A stretch of DNA of 64,000 nt from Streptomyces dysideae (GCF_001514305.1 NZ_KQ949116.1:22665-86664); one strand, 5' to 3'; shown: positions 8,179 through 17,451, numbered from the stretch's first letter. The notes: a model not told the origin generated them from the letters alone. Numbers and translations: made by a program.

Positions 8179-9141
8179 TCAGACGCGGTCGGCCGCGGCG
8201 TGTTGCTCCACCTGGCTCTGCCACGGCGGATTGGGACCGGCAACCGAGCAGGTCAGAGCCGCGACCCGGACGGCGAACCGGCACGCTTGCACGACGTCGT
8301 CGAGACGGAGTTCCGTCAGCCGGCCGCCGAGGAGCCCACGGGCGCCGAGGTGGTACAGCAGCCCGGCGGTGAAGGAGTCCCCCGCCCCGACCGTGTCGAC
8401 GACGGTCGTCGCCGCCGCGGGCACCTGAATCCGTTCGCCGTCGAGCGACGCCAGGACACCGTCGGCACCACGCGTGATCACGACGAGCCGTGCCCCGGCC
8501 GCGTGCCAGATGTCGCACGCCTGCTCGGGCGGTGTGCCCGGCAGTAGGAGTTCCAGGTCGTCCTCGCTCAGCCGGAGCACGTCGGCGAGAGCGCACCAGT
8601 GCGCCAGCCGGGCACGGTAGACGTCGGGGTGTACGAGCAGCGGCCGGACGTTGGGGTCGATGCTGATGGTCGCTCGGGGGGCGGCCGCCGCCAGGAAGTC
8701 CTCCACGACCGCCGCGCCGGGCTCCCGCACCAGGGCCAGGGAACCGGTGTGCACGCAGGCAGCTTCGGACAGGTCCACCCGCGCCAGCTCCTCGGCCGTC
8801 CACTGCCAGTCGGCCGTGTTCTGCGCATGGAAGGAGAAGGCGGCCTGCCCCTCGGCGTCCAGTTCCGCCACGGCCAGCGTGCTGGGCTCGGCGGCCCGGA
8901 CGGCACTCGACAGGTCCACCCCGGACGCCTCCAGGTGGGCCCGGAACAGACGGCCGAACACGTCGCCGGACATCCGCGCGAGGAAGCGGGCCGGGGTGCC
9001 GAGGCGCGCCAGAGCAACTGCCGTGTTCGCAGGTCCGCCGCCGGGCAGGACGCGCAGGGCGAGTTCGTTCGAGGTGCTTGCGGGCTCGGCGAACGCGTCC
9101 GCGACGCACTCTCCCAGGACGGTGATCTGACGCAGGCTCAT
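8179..9141 (-). CDS. PfkB-family sugar kinase (probable fructokinase)
   Basis: 320-residue ribokinase-fold kinase. The N-terminal PfkB signature includes LPGGGPANTAVALARLG, and the C-terminal one is DTVGAGDSFTAGLLYHLG, where the GAGD aspartate is the catalytic base and the motif forms the anion hole. It would phosphorylate incoming monosaccharide, most likely fructose given the neighbouring levanase and CUT2 transporter. ATG 9141 is preferred because AGAAGAG lies upstream; an ATG at 9165 adds eight residues and has no clear RBS. It is divergent from the transporter operon, sharing the 9303-9332 operators, and is followed by the levanase gene. Confidence 0.9.
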   Translation of the reverse strand: MSLRQITVLGECVADAFAEPASTSNELALRVLPGGGPANTAVALARLGTPARFLARMSGDVFGRLFRAHLEASGVDLSSAVRAAEPSTLAVAELDAEGQAAFSFHAQNTADWQWTAEELARVDLSEAACVHTGSLALVREPGAAVVEDFLAAAAPRATISIDPNVRPLLVHPDVYRARLAHWCALADVLRLSEDDLELLLPGTPPEQACDIWHAAGARLVVITRGADGVLASLDGERIQVPAAATTVVDTVGAGDSFTAGLLYHLGARGLLGGRLTELRLDDVVQACRFAVRVAALTCSVAGPNPPWQSQVEQHAAADRV

Positions 9142-9259
9142 GGGCTGCTCTTCTCTGACGGACATACGGGCAGACCGGACGCGTCGTGGCGCAGCTGCCG
9201 GACGGCTGCGGGCGGGCGACGGCCGCGGGGCGTTGCCGATTTGTGACGAGTACGGGGCA

Positions 9260-9289
9260 TTGACGTTTCCAGGAGACGGAGTCCATCAT
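9260..9289 (+). promoter_or_regulatory. Candidate promoter of the transporter operon
   Basis: TTGACG (9260-9265) and CATCAT (9284-9289) are separated by 18 bases. Initiation near 9296 would put the tandem operators (9303-9332) just downstream, where a bound repressor would block transcription. The -10 match is weak. Confidence 0.3.
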
Positions 9290-9302
9290 CCTCGCCATGC
9301 AG

Positions 9303-9332
9303 TGTCAACGATGACATAAGTCAGCGATGACA
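9303..9332. promoter_or_regulatory. Tandem LacI-type operators in the kinase/transporter divergent promoter
   Basis: TGTCAACGATGACA (9303-9316) and AGTCAGCGATGACA (9319-9332) are 16 bp apart start to start, exactly as in the pair at 8067-8096. Read in the direction of the transporter genes, both pairs have the stronger palindrome first and an AGTCA-type site second. The pair lies between the kinase start (9141) and the binding-protein start (9392) and could control both. Confidence 0.75.
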
Positions 9333-9391
9333 TCCCGGGACGGCATTCCCCGATGCCGGCCGCGCCACTCGCAATCCCGCAGGAGTCGTTC

Positions 9392-10411
9392 ATGTCTCGC
9401 ACCGCTCGACTGCCCCTTTCCCTCCTCAGAGCCGCCGCCTGCACGGGCATCGCGGCTCTCGCCCTGACGGCCTGCGGATCCGGCTCCGGATCGGGTTCCG
9501 CCGCCGGTTCGGGCGAGGTCAAGGTCGGTCTGATCACCAAGACCGACACCAACCCGTTCTTCGTGAAGATGAAGGAGGGCGCGGAGAAGTCCGCGAAGGC
9601 CGAGGGCGTCAAGCTCATGACCGCGGCCGGCAAGTTCGACGGCGACAACGCCGGTCAGGTCACGGCCATCGAGAACATGGTCGCCGCCGGCGTCAAGGGC
9701 ATCCTGATCACCCCGAGCGACTCCAAGGCCATCGTGCCCGCGATCGAGAAGGCCAAGGCCAAGGGCGTCCTGGTCATCGCCCTGGACACCCCGACCGAGC
9801 CGGAAAGCGCGGTTGACGCCCTCTTCGCCACCGACAACCTCAAGGCCGGCGAGCTGATCGGCGAGTACGCCAAGGCCGCCATGAAGGGCAAGACCGCCAA
9901 GATAGCCACCCTCGACCTCGCGCCGGGTGTGTCCGTCGGCGTCCAGCGGCACAACGGCTTCCTCAAGGGGTTCGGCATCGAGGAGAAGGACCCGGCGGTC
10001 GTCTGCTCCCAGGACACCGGAGGCGACCAGGCCAAGGGCCAGACGGCGATGGAGAACTGCCTCCAGAAGGAGCCCGGCATCAATGTCGTCTACACCATCA
10101 ACGAACCGGCCGCTCTCGGCGCGTACACCGCGCTCAAGGCCAAGGGCCGGGAGAAGGACGTCTTGATCGTCTCCGTGGACGGCGGCTGCACCGGAACCCA
10201 GGCGGTCAAGGACGGCAAGATCGCCGCCACGTCGCAGCAGTACCCGCTGAAGATGGCCGCCGAGGGCGTCAAGGCCGTCGTGACGTTCGCCAAGGACGGC
10301 AAGAAGGCGTCCGGTTACACCGACACGGGCGTCACCCTGATCTCCGACAAGCCGCAGGACGGGGTCACGTCCAAGGACACCGTCTACGGCCTGGAGAACT
10401 GCTGGGGCTGA
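9392..10411 (+). CDS. ABC sugar-binding lipoprotein (CUT2, fructose/ribose type)
   Basis: 339-residue precursor starting at ATG 9392, seven bases after AGGAG. The signal peptide ends in a lipobox LTAC (Cys about 27), followed by a Gly/Ser linker. The mature part is a periplasmic-binding-protein-like (peripla_BP_4) domain: VGLITKTDTNPFFVKMKEGA, then a DN-containing segment and the hinge DAL(F)ATDN. This matches FrcB/RbsB-like components that capture monosaccharides for CUT2 importers. First gene of the operon. Fructose as ligand is inferred from the neighbouring levanase and PfkB kinase. Confidence 0.9.
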   Translation: MSRTARLPLSLLRAAACTGIAALALTACGSGSGSGSAAGSGEVKVGLITKTDTNPFFVKMKEGAEKSAKAEGVKLMTAAGKFDGDNAGQVTAIENMVAAGVKGILITPSDSKAIVPAIEKAKAKGVLVIALDTPTEPESAVDALFATDNLKAGELIGEYAKAAMKGKTAKIATLDLAPGVSVGVQRHNGFLKGFGIEEKDPAVVCSQDTGGDQAKGQTAMENCLQKEPGINVVYTINEPAALGAYTALKAKGREKDVLIVSVDGGCTGTQAVKDGKIAATSQQYPLKMAAEGVKAVVTFAKDGKKASGYTDTGVTLISDKPQDGVTSKDTVYGLENCWG

Positions 10412-10558
10412 GCCGCCCCCCGAGGACCGTACGACATCGCTTCTCCCCCTCAGCGGGGCGGTCGCCCCCTCCTCCCCGACCGGGGACGGCCGCCCCCTCG
10501 TTCCCTTGTCCTCCGACGGGGACGGACAAGGACCTCTGTCTTCCGACAAGGACTTCGC
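10412..10558 (+). promoter_or_regulatory. Hairpin-rich gap between binding protein and permease
   Basis: The gap contains several inverted repeats. The clearest has an 8-bp stem (10504-10511 with 10524-10531) and a 12-nt loop; a GGGGCG/CGCCCC hairpin lies earlier. Such elements commonly lower expression of membrane components relative to the binding protein by partial termination or 3'-end protection. Also, AAGGAC-type repeats precede the permease start. Confidence 0.45.
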
Positions 10559-11572
10559 ATGACAGCCACGACCACGCCCCCGGGCACGTCCTCGCCGTAC
10601 GCCGAGCTCAAAGCCCCGACCACGGCCCGCCGACTGCTCACGGCACCGACCACCGGCCCGCTGGTCGCCCTCCTCCTGGCCTGTGCCTTCTTCTCCTTCT
10701 CGACCGACCAGTTCCTCACGGGCGGCAACTTCTCGCTGATCGTGCAGCAGGTCATGGTCGTCGGCACCCTGGCCATCGGGCAGACCCTGATCATCCTCAC
10801 CGCGGGCATCGACCTGTCGTGCGGTGCCGTGATGGCGTTCGGCAGCATCGTGATCGCCAAGATGGCTGCCGAGGGCTCGCTGCCCCCGCTCGCCGCCATC
10901 GCCCTGGGCCTGGTCGTCTGCGGCGGGTTCGGGCTGCTCAACGGGCTGTTGGTGCAGAAGATCCCGCTGCCGCCGTTCATCGTCACCCTCGGCATGCTCA
11001 ACGTTGCGTTCGCGCTGACCCACATCTACTCCGAGGAGCAGACGGTCTCCAACCTGCCCGGCCCGCTGACGGCCCTCGGGCAGACCTTCCCGCTCGGCCA
11101 CACCGACATCACCTACGGCTCCCTGGTCACCATCGCTCTGTTCCTCCTCCTCGCCTACGCGCTGAGCAGCACCGGCTGGGGCCGGCACGTCTACGCCCTG
11201 GGCAACAGCCAGGAAGCGGCGCGGCTGAACGGCATCCGCACCTCCCGGCTGACCATCGGCGTCTACACCGCGGCCGGCGTCCTCTACGGCATCGCCGCCC
11301 TGCTGCTCATCTCCCGCACCGGAGTCGGCGACCCCCAGGCCGGCCAGACCGACAACCTCGACAGCATCACGGCCGTGGTCCTCGGCGGCACGAGTCTCTT
11401 CGGCGGGCGCGGTTCGGTGCTGGGCACCTTCATCGGTGTGCTCATCGTCGGCGTCTTCCGCAACGGCCTGCAGCTGATGGGCGTCGCCTCCATCTACCAG
11501 ACCCTGATCACCGGAGTCCTGGTGATCCTCGCGGTGACCGTCGACCAGCTCTCCCGGAAGAAGGCCCGATGA
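10559..11572 (+). CDS. ABC sugar permease (CUT2, FrcC-like)
   Basis: 337 residues with about ten membrane segments, of the branched-chain/monosaccharide permease family. It has the diagnostic early motif TLIILTAGIDLSCGAVMAFG and the coupling-loop region GGTSLFGGRGSVLGTFIGVL. It would form the homodimeric channel of the importer. The stop overlaps the next gene's start (ATGA), indicating translational coupling with the ATPase. Start ATG at 10559 follows AAGGAC. Confidence 0.92.
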   Translation: MTATTTPPGTSSPYAELKAPTTARRLLTAPTTGPLVALLLACAFFSFSTDQFLTGGNFSLIVQQVMVVGTLAIGQTLIILTAGIDLSCGAVMAFGSIVIAKMAAEGSLPPLAAIALGLVVCGGFGLLNGLLVQKIPLPPFIVTLGMLNVAFALTHIYSEEQTVSNLPGPLTALGQTFPLGHTDITYGSLVTIALFLLLAYALSSTGWGRHVYALGNSQEAARLNGIRTSRLTIGVYTAAGVLYGIAALLLISRTGVGDPQAGQTDNLDSITAVVLGGTSLFGGRGSVLGTFIGVLIVGVFRNGLQLMGVASIYQTLITGVLVILAVTVDQLSRKKAR

Positions 11573-12405
11573 CCGCCACCTCCTCCCCCACCCCCGTGCT
11601 GCAGGCCCGCGGTCTGGTCAAGCGCTACGGCCACGTCACCGCCATCGACGGCGCCGACTTCGACCTGCTGCCGGGCGAGGTTCTCGCGGTCATCGGCGAC
11701 AACGGAGCCGGCAAGACCAGCCTGATCAAGGCCCTCACCGGCGCGGTGGTCCCCGACGCGGGCGAGATACGCCTCAACGGCAAGCCCATCACCTTCTCCG
11801 GGCCGCAGAGCGCACGCGCCCACGGCATCGAGACGGTCTATCAGGACCTCGCCGTGGCCGCCTCCATGGACATCGCCTCGAACATGTTCCTCGGGCGCGA
11901 ACTCCGCCGCCCCGGCGTCCTCGGCAGTGTCTTCCGCATGCTGGACAAGAAGCGGATGCGCGAGGAGGCCGCCGAGCACATGGCCGACCTGAAGATCGGC
12001 CTGCGCTCGCTGACCCAGTCGGTGGAGACCCTCTCGGGCGGACAGCGGCAGGCCGTCGCGGTCGCCCGTTCCGTCGCCTGGGCCCGCAGCGTCGTCGTCA
12101 TGGACGAACCCACCGCCGCCCTCGGCGTCAAGGAATCCGGTCAGGTCCTGGACCTCATCCGCCGGGTCCGGGACAAGGGCATGCCGGTCGTCCTGATCAG
12201 CCACAACATGCCGCACGTCTTCGAGATCGCCGACCGGATCCACGTCCACCGGCTGGGCAGGCGCGCTGCCGTGATCAAGCCCTCCGACTACTCCATGGCG
12301 GAGGTCGTCGCCATCATGACCGGCGCACTCTCCGTCGATGCGGCCGGAGATACTGTCGTAGCGGATTCCGCGGCCGCGAAGGCCGCGGGCGTCCAGGCCA
12401 ACTGA
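11569..12405 (+). CDS. ABC transporter ATPase (single-domain CUT2, FrcA-like)
   Basis: 278 residues with one nucleotide-binding domain: Walker A GDNGAGKTS, signature LSGGQRQAVAVARS, Walker B VVVMDEPTAALG and an H-loop in LISHNMPHVFEIADR. Most CUT2 ATPases (RbsA type) have two fused domains of ~500 residues. A single domain is the FrcA arrangement and supports fructose as substrate. The start overlaps the permease stop. The C-terminal Ala-rich tail is not conserved in the family. Confidence 0.92.
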   Translation: MTATSSPTPVLQARGLVKRYGHVTAIDGADFDLLPGEVLAVIGDNGAGKTSLIKALTGAVVPDAGEIRLNGKPITFSGPQSARAHGIETVYQDLAVAASMDIASNMFLGRELRRPGVLGSVFRMLDKKRMREEAAEHMADLKIGLRSLTQSVETLSGGQRQAVAVARSVAWARSVVVMDEPTAALGVKESGQVLDLIRRVRDKGMPVVLISHNMPHVFEIADRIHVHRLGRRAAVIKPSDYSMAEVVAIMTGALSVDAAGDTVVADSAAAKAAGVQAN

Positions 12406-12482
12406 CGCCACGACAGAAGCACTCACAGGTTCCGGCCGAAGGCCGCGGCCGGAACCGACGAGCACAGGAGACCGTTTCCTCC

Positions 12483-13514
12483 ATGGCAGCGAACCGCCGC
12501 CCCACCCTGGCAGACGTCGCCCGAGAAGTGGGCGTCAGCGCCAAGACCGTCTCCCGTGTCCTCAACGAGGACGGACCCGCCTCGCCCCGGACCAGGGAAC
12601 AGGTCCTCGCCGCCGTGGCCAAGCTCGGCTTCCAGCCCAACCTCATGGCGCGCAACATCCGTGTCGGCGGACCCGACACCACCATCGGACTGGTCATCCC
12701 GGACCTCGGCAACCCCTTCTTCGGAGCCGTGGCACGCAGCATCGAGGACACCGTCCGCGACCGTGGACTAACCCTGCTCATGGGCTCCTCCGCAGACGAC
12801 CCCGACCGCGAACGCGCACTGACGGACAAGTTCCTCGCCCGCCGCATCAGCATCCTGATGGTCGTGCCGTCCGTCGGCGCCGACCACTCCCACCTCAAGA
12901 CCCACCGCGCCACGGGCCTGCCCGTCGTCTTCCTCGACCGCCCGGGAGTGGGCCTGGCCACGGACAGCGTCGTCAGCTCCAACCGTACGGGCGCCCACGA
13001 GGGCGTCACCCACCTGATCGCCCACGGCCACCGGCGCATCGGCTTCATCGGCGACCTTCCCACCACGCTCTACACACGCCGCGAGCGACTCGCCGGCTAC
13101 CGCGCCGCCCTGCAGGAAGCCGACCTCCCCGCCGACCGCTCCCTGGTCACCAGCGCCCACGACCAGCACGGGGCCTCCGCCGCAACCGCCCAGTTCCTGG
13201 GCCTGGCGGATCCCCCCACCGCCCTGTTCGCCGGCAACAACATCGTCGCGCTCGGCATCGTCACCGAACTCGCCCGCAGCAATCGGAGGGACGTCGCCGT
13301 CGTCGCCTTCGACGACGTGGAGCTTGCCGAGGCACTCGAACCGGCCCTGACCGTCGTCGCCCAGGATCCCGAAGAAATCGGCAGGACGGCAGCGACCACC
13401 GCCCTGGCCCGCCTGGACGGCGACCGCTCCCGCGCCCGCACCATCATCGTCCCCACGCGACTGATCGTCCGAGGTTCGGGCGAGCACCCGGCTCCAGTGC
13501 TGCAAGAGGCATGA
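12483..13514 (+). CDS. LacI-family transcriptional regulator of the fructan locus
   Basis: 343 residues. The N-terminal HTH is LADVAREVGVSAKTVSRVLN, with the hinge helix after it. The effector domain has the usual signatures VIPDLGNPFFGAVARSIEDT and TALFAGNNIVALGIV. It follows the ATPase gene by 77 bases and is probably in the same transcript. The four 14-bp CG-centred palindromes upstream are the expected DNA target. The effector is inferred to be fructose or a phosphorylated derivative. It ends the coherent locus; the DNA downstream is gene-poor. Confidence 0.92.
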   Translation: MAANRRPTLADVAREVGVSAKTVSRVLNEDGPASPRTREQVLAAVAKLGFQPNLMARNIRVGGPDTTIGLVIPDLGNPFFGAVARSIEDTVRDRGLTLLMGSSADDPDRERALTDKFLARRISILMVVPSVGADHSHLKTHRATGLPVVFLDRPGVGLATDSVVSSNRTGAHEGVTHLIAHGHRRIGFIGDLPTTLYTRRERLAGYRAALQEADLPADRSLVTSAHDQHGASAATAQFLGLADPPTALFAGNNIVALGIVTELARSNRRDVAVVAFDDVELAEALEPALTVVAQDPEEIGRTAATTALARLDGDRSRARTIIVPTRLIVRGSGEHPAPVLQEA

Positions 13515-13942
13515 CCATGGAATTGATGCCCGGGCATGGACCAACTGACCGCCGAGCTCGTGTTCACAGCACCGCGTCGGCGCCGACTGCTGGGGCGTCA
13601 CAGACGGCATGACTGCGTCGATCCATGCCCGCCTCCTCCTGATCGGCGCGGTGTCCGCCCGCACCGCTTGCCCCGACCAGGCGGCACTCCGCCCAAGGGA
13701 CAGGCGAGCACCGACGCGAGGCTGACCAGCTAATGATTCCGGCCGACCGCGACGGCACCGCTCGCAGCCGGCGCGCACCGGGGACAAAACCGAGTCGGCT
13801 AACGGACCCCGCGAGGCGGCGCGGGTGAACAGTCGTCCACCCGATCCGGCAGGTGCCGCTGTCCGCCACCGAGGAGGTCATCGAACCGCGACGCCGCCCC
13901 GCCTACCGCCTCTGCATGGCCCGCCGCCACATCCGCAAGTAG
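13515..13942. other. Gene-poor stretch after the LacI gene
   Basis: No supported gene. A minus-strand ATG at 13623 with AGGAGG upstream opens only a 20-codon frame ending at 13564. This could be a decayed gene start or chance. Codon bias elsewhere is inconsistent in all frames. Confidence 0.3.
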
Positions 13943-14053
13943 GACCGGCTGGCCGGCCTCGCAGCAGAGGCTGGGTTTGTCGACCTCGGGTGGCGGATGC
14001 CGCAGGAGAGTGGCTTCTTCCCTCCGCTGCTCGTGTGCCGCGCCGGCGAGTAG
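13943..14053 (+). pseudogene. Possible methyltransferase C-terminal tail
   Basis: After an in-frame TAG, 36 codons read LAGLAAEAGFVDLGWRMPQE and end SGFFPPLLVCRAGE. This is how many class I SAM-dependent methyltransferases end (an AGF strand, then WRxPxExGFxxP). Everything upstream is missing, so this is at best a gene tail. The call rests on a short pattern. Confidence 0.35.
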
Positions 14054-14168
14054 AGGGGATTACGCCGCCCGGCGCGGGACGGCAGGTGTCAGCCGGCCTC
14101 GGCGGGTTCCTCGGCCCGAGCCCGGCCCGTACGGGTGATCCGGACGGGCCGGGTGCGGCGGCTGGGTG

Positions 14169-15740
14169 TCAGTTGCCGCCGAAGGTCACCACCAGGCGGC
14201 CGTCCGCGGCGAAGGACCAGTTGAGGGCGCCGGTGTAGGAGGAGCAGCGGGAGCCGTTCGTGCCGGACCAGAACTGGTTCGAGCTGTCGGCGTTGCCGAT
14301 GATCCGGTCGTTGGTTCCGCTGCCGCTGCGGCACGAGGTGTTGTCCCGGAACACCGAGGTGCCGCCGTCGAAGCTGTAGTTGCGCTCGATGTTGTCGATG
14401 CTGACGTTGCCCGACACCGACATCGTGCCGAGGTTGCGGTTGTAGGTGAATCCGTGCTTGCCGTTGGCGTAGGCGATGTTGCGCCGGATGATGTGGTCGA
14501 CGCCGATGTCCTCGCCGCCGAGCTTGTAGCCGTTGCGGTCGCCGTTGCCGGCCTGGGAACCGTCGGAGAGGGTGCCGTTCTTGTAGGCGAGGGAGTCCTC
14601 GATGGTCACCGCGCCGATGGGTCCGGTGTCGGTCTTGGTGTAGAGGTCCCAGCCGTCGTCGATGTTGTTGTGCGCCACGGCGTAGCGGAAGACGTTGCCG
14701 GGGCCGGAGGTGAGCTTCGCGGCGAAGCCGTCGGCGTCCTCGCCGTCGGAGTCGGCGTTGTCGTGCGACTCGGCGCTCAGGATGAGGTTGTTGGACGGCC
14801 ACTGGCTGGAGGGGGTGGTGGAGGCCATCCGTGACAGTTGCAGTCCGGTGTCCCGGTTGAAGCGCGTCACGGTGCGCTCGAAGATGTTGTTGCTGCCGCC
14901 GACGAAGATGCCGTTGTCCCCGGCGCGTTCGACGACGATGCCCTTGACGTGCCAGTACGAGCCGTTCACGGCGAGTCCGCGGTTGGAGGAACTCTCGCTC
15001 TGCGCCGAGAAGTTCAGCACCGGGGTCTCCCCCGGGTAGGCGGCCAGTTCCGTGCGGTCGCCCGCGGTGCCGTTGTTGGTCGGCGGGATGGTGACCGTCT
15101 GCGTGTGGCGGTAGGTGCCGCCGCGTAGGTAGATCGTCCCGCCGGGGGTGATGCGGGAGATCGCCGAGGTGAGGGTGGTGGGGGCCGCCTCGGTTCCGGC
15201 CGCGCCGTCGGTGCCGTTCGGTGCGACGTGCAGCACGGGGCCCGTCGGCTGCGGGGTGGTATCGCCGGTCTCGGCCTCGAGGTAGTCGATGTTGGGCAGG
15301 CCGGCGGAGGTGGTGGGGTTGAGCCGGATGGTGTTGCTGCCCGCCTGCAAGGAAACGGTCAACGTCTTGGTGACCCATGTGGACCAGGCGCCGGTGCCCT
15401 CGAACGACGGCGTCTGCACCGTGGATCCGTTGACGATCAGGCCGGCCGGCCGTGCGGTGGTGCTTCCGTTGGCGAAGCGGACCCTCAGTGTCGCCGTGCC
15501 CGATGCGGGTGCGTTCACGGTGAACTGGGCGTGCGCGTCGGCCGCGTTGGTGCCGTTGCAGAATCCGCTGCCGGAGAAGCCGGTCCAGTCGGAGTCGATT
15601 GTGCCGGTGCAGACCGCCGGGGAGCTCTCGGCCTCGTAGCGGGTGGTCGCGGCCTGGGCCGCGGTGCCGGACAGTGCGACGAGCGTGCCGGACAGCAGGC
15701 CGGCGCAGGCGATGACTGGTGTCAGGTGTCTCAGGTGCAT
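14169..15740 (-). CDS. Secreted PL9-like pectate lyase with CBM35-type module
   Basis: 523 residues. A Sec signal peptide ends around QAATTRYEAE (residue ~31). Residues 35-160 form a CBM35/CBM6-like beta-sandwich starting with YEAESS and ending IDYLEAE. Then comes a right-handed parallel beta-helix containing GSNNIFERTVTRFNRDTGLQ and ESHDNADSDGEDADGFAAKL, the acidic and calcium-rich strand order of family PL9 pectate lyases. The protein would cut polygalacturonate outside the cell. A GAAAGCGCTTTC operator lies 138 bp upstream of the start, suggesting LacI-type control. It is flanked by a gene-poor gap and a decayed siderophore locus. Confidence 0.85.
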   Translation of the reverse strand: MHLRHLTPVIACAGLLSGTLVALSGTAAQAATTRYEAESSPAVCTGTIDSDWTGFSGSGFCNGTNAADAHAQFTVNAPASGTATLRVRFANGSTTARPAGLIVNGSTVQTPSFEGTGAWSTWVTKTLTVSLQAGSNTIRLNPTTSAGLPNIDYLEAETGDTTPQPTGPVLHVAPNGTDGAAGTEAAPTTLTSAISRITPGGTIYLRGGTYRHTQTVTIPPTNNGTAGDRTELAAYPGETPVLNFSAQSESSSNRGLAVNGSYWHVKGIVVERAGDNGIFVGGSNNIFERTVTRFNRDTGLQLSRMASTTPSSQWPSNNLILSAESHDNADSDGEDADGFAAKLTSGPGNVFRYAVAHNNIDDGWDLYTKTDTGPIGAVTIEDSLAYKNGTLSDGSQAGNGDRNGYKLGGEDIGVDHIIRRNIAYANGKHGFTYNRNLGTMSVSGNVSIDNIERNYSFDGGTSVFRDNTSCRSGSGTNDRIIGNADSSNQFWSGTNGSRCSSYTGALNWSFAADGRLVVTFGGN

Positions 15741-15877
15741 CGTTCGTCTCCAGGTTGGTTGGCTCGTCCGACCAGGGATGCCGAAGTCCCTTCTTGCGCG
15801 GCAGGTCCGGGTGCGACGATGCGGTCGGTTCGGAAACGTGAACAGACCGGATCGCCGGGTGACCGCACCCGGAAGGG

Positions 15878-15889
15878 GAAAGCGCTTTC
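15878..15889 (-). promoter_or_regulatory. LacI-type palindrome upstream of the pectate lyase
   Basis: GAAAGCGCTTTC is a perfect 12-bp palindrome with the central CG typical of LacI-family operators. It differs from the fructan-locus operators, so another regulator (not in this window) is expected to bind it. Confidence 0.6.
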
Positions 15890-15920
15890 TTAGGACGGTA
15901 TTGAGCCTGCCGTGGGCACG

Positions 15921-16770
15921 TCAATAGACGGGTACTTGATCCTTATTCATAAACATGAACAACGTGAGGTGGTCGGAGGCCCTCCCGAGCAATCGCTCCC
16001 GGCTCGACCGCGGGAGCAGCGCTGCCGCGGACTTGTCGGTGGCCTTCGGATCGCCGTAGACGCCGGTGAAGATGTAGTCGGCGTCGGCCTGGTCGATGTT
16101 CTCGGCGCCGATCTCCGCGGCGAGGTCCTCGATATCCTGGTTCTTCGGCCGGGGGATGCCGGAGTCCTTGAGGATCGCGCCGATGAACGAGGCGTTGGCG
16201 TACAGGCGGATGACCCGTCGGGCATGAAGCGGACCATCGAGACGGTGGCTTCTTCGCGCCGAGCTTCTCGCCCAGGGCCTCAGCCTTCTCCTCGTAGGCC
16301 GTGAGCTTCTCCTTGGCCGGCGCCGTCCTGTCGAGGGCGGCGGCGTTGAGGAGGTAGTTCTCCTTCCAGGTGAAGCCGGGGCGCAGGGAGAAGACGGTGG
16401 GGGCGATCTGTGACAGCTCGTCGTACTTGTCGGCGGCGCGCAGCCGGCTGCCCAGGATCAGGTCGGGCTGAAGCTCGGCGATGGCCTCCAGGTTGAGGTT
16501 GTTGATCGTGCCGACGTTCTTCGGGCTGCCCGCGTCGTTCTTCAGGTACGAGGGCAGTTCCGGGGAGCCCTCGGTGGGGGCGAGGCCGACCGGCTTGATG
16601 CCGAGGGAGACGACGTTGTCGAATTCGCCGACGTCGAGGATCACGACGCGCTTGGGCTGGGCCTTGATCTCGGTCTCGCCCATGGCGTGGGTGATGGTGC
16701 GGGGCCACTGGCCGGGCTTGGCATCGGTGCCCATGGCGGCGGTCTTCTTCGCGGCGTCCGCGAAGTCCCC
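15921..16770 (-). pseudogene. Ferric-siderophore-binding protein, broken
   Basis: The reading shows the FecB-type core: TITHAMGETEIKAQPKRVVI, then NVVSLGIKPVGLAP and IAELQPDLILGSRLR. Near 16246 the frame is lost; the similarity resumes with MVRFMPDG, then YANASFIGAILKDSG and IDQADADYIFTGVYG in other frames (at least two frameshifts). The natural C-terminus is replaced after about 16015. The lipoprotein signal is missing because the upstream end is fused to permease sequence near 16770. Not functional as read. Confidence 0.8.
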
Positions 16771-17451
16771 GCCGCGGTGTCGCCTGGTCGTAGCCGCGGC
16801 CGTTGAGGGATCCGGTCAGCCAGGTCCTCGCCTGCTGGGCGACGAGGTAGTCGCCCTTGGTCACGAACAGCCGGGTCAGCGAGCCGAGCGCCACCGAGAT
16901 GCCGACACCCACGAGGACGAAACGGGAGGCAGCCAGGCCACCCGCCAGGCGAGCGCATAGACGAGCAGGGCGGCGAGGAGGCCGCCCACGACGGAGATGT
17001 ACGGCAGGACGACGTACGAGGTGAGCCCGAAAGCTATCGCGGCGACCGTCGCCGCGCCCGCGCCGTGCGTCACGCCCGATGACGTCGGGGCTGGCCAGCG
17101 GGTTGCGGGCCATGGTCCGGATCAGCGCGCCGGAGAGGCCGAAGGCGATGCCCACCAGCAGGCCGGGCACCAGACGCGGCAGCCGGAGCGTGCCACCACC
17201 AGTTCGTGCGAACTGGGCAGACCCAGCAGGACACGGACGACCTCGTCCGGCGCGACGAACGACTGGCCGATGCACAGGGACGCCACCACGTCGGCGCACA
17301 GCAGGACGACCAGGACGTCGCCCACCACCAGCGCCCTGCGGTGCAGCAGGAAACTGCCGCGCCCCGCTCGCAGCAGGACGTGCCCGGCGGGACGCCAAGA
17401 GGCGCGGACCCCCGGGGCTTCGCGCTCGAGGGTTTCGGCTGTCCGCGTCAT
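16771..17451 (-). pseudogene. FecCD-type siderophore permease (second subunit), broken
   Basis: Starting at 17451, just inside the previous permease's stop, the FecCD pattern runs through several frames: SFVAPDEVVRVLLG, then LRLVPGLLVGIAFGLSGALI-like residues, ARNPLASPDVIG, ATVAAIAFGLTSYVVLP and TWLTGSLNGRGYDQA. At least three frameshifts are needed to join them. The last third of the subunit is absent and runs directly into the binding-protein gene, so a deletion has merged the two. It would once have formed half of an iron-siderophore channel. Confidence 0.75.

Noticed and set aside
9305..11188. Long minus-strand open frame (627 codons) opposite the sugar-binding protein and permease
   Set aside because: Antisense shadow typical of high-GC DNA; its composition is low-complexity Gly/Asp/Arg/Leu and no family is visible, while the plus-strand genes are clear.
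13564..13623. 20-codon frame with AGGAGG upstream on the minus strand, possible leader peptide
   Set aside because: No attenuator or downstream gene on that strand; the RBS-like sequence may be chance.
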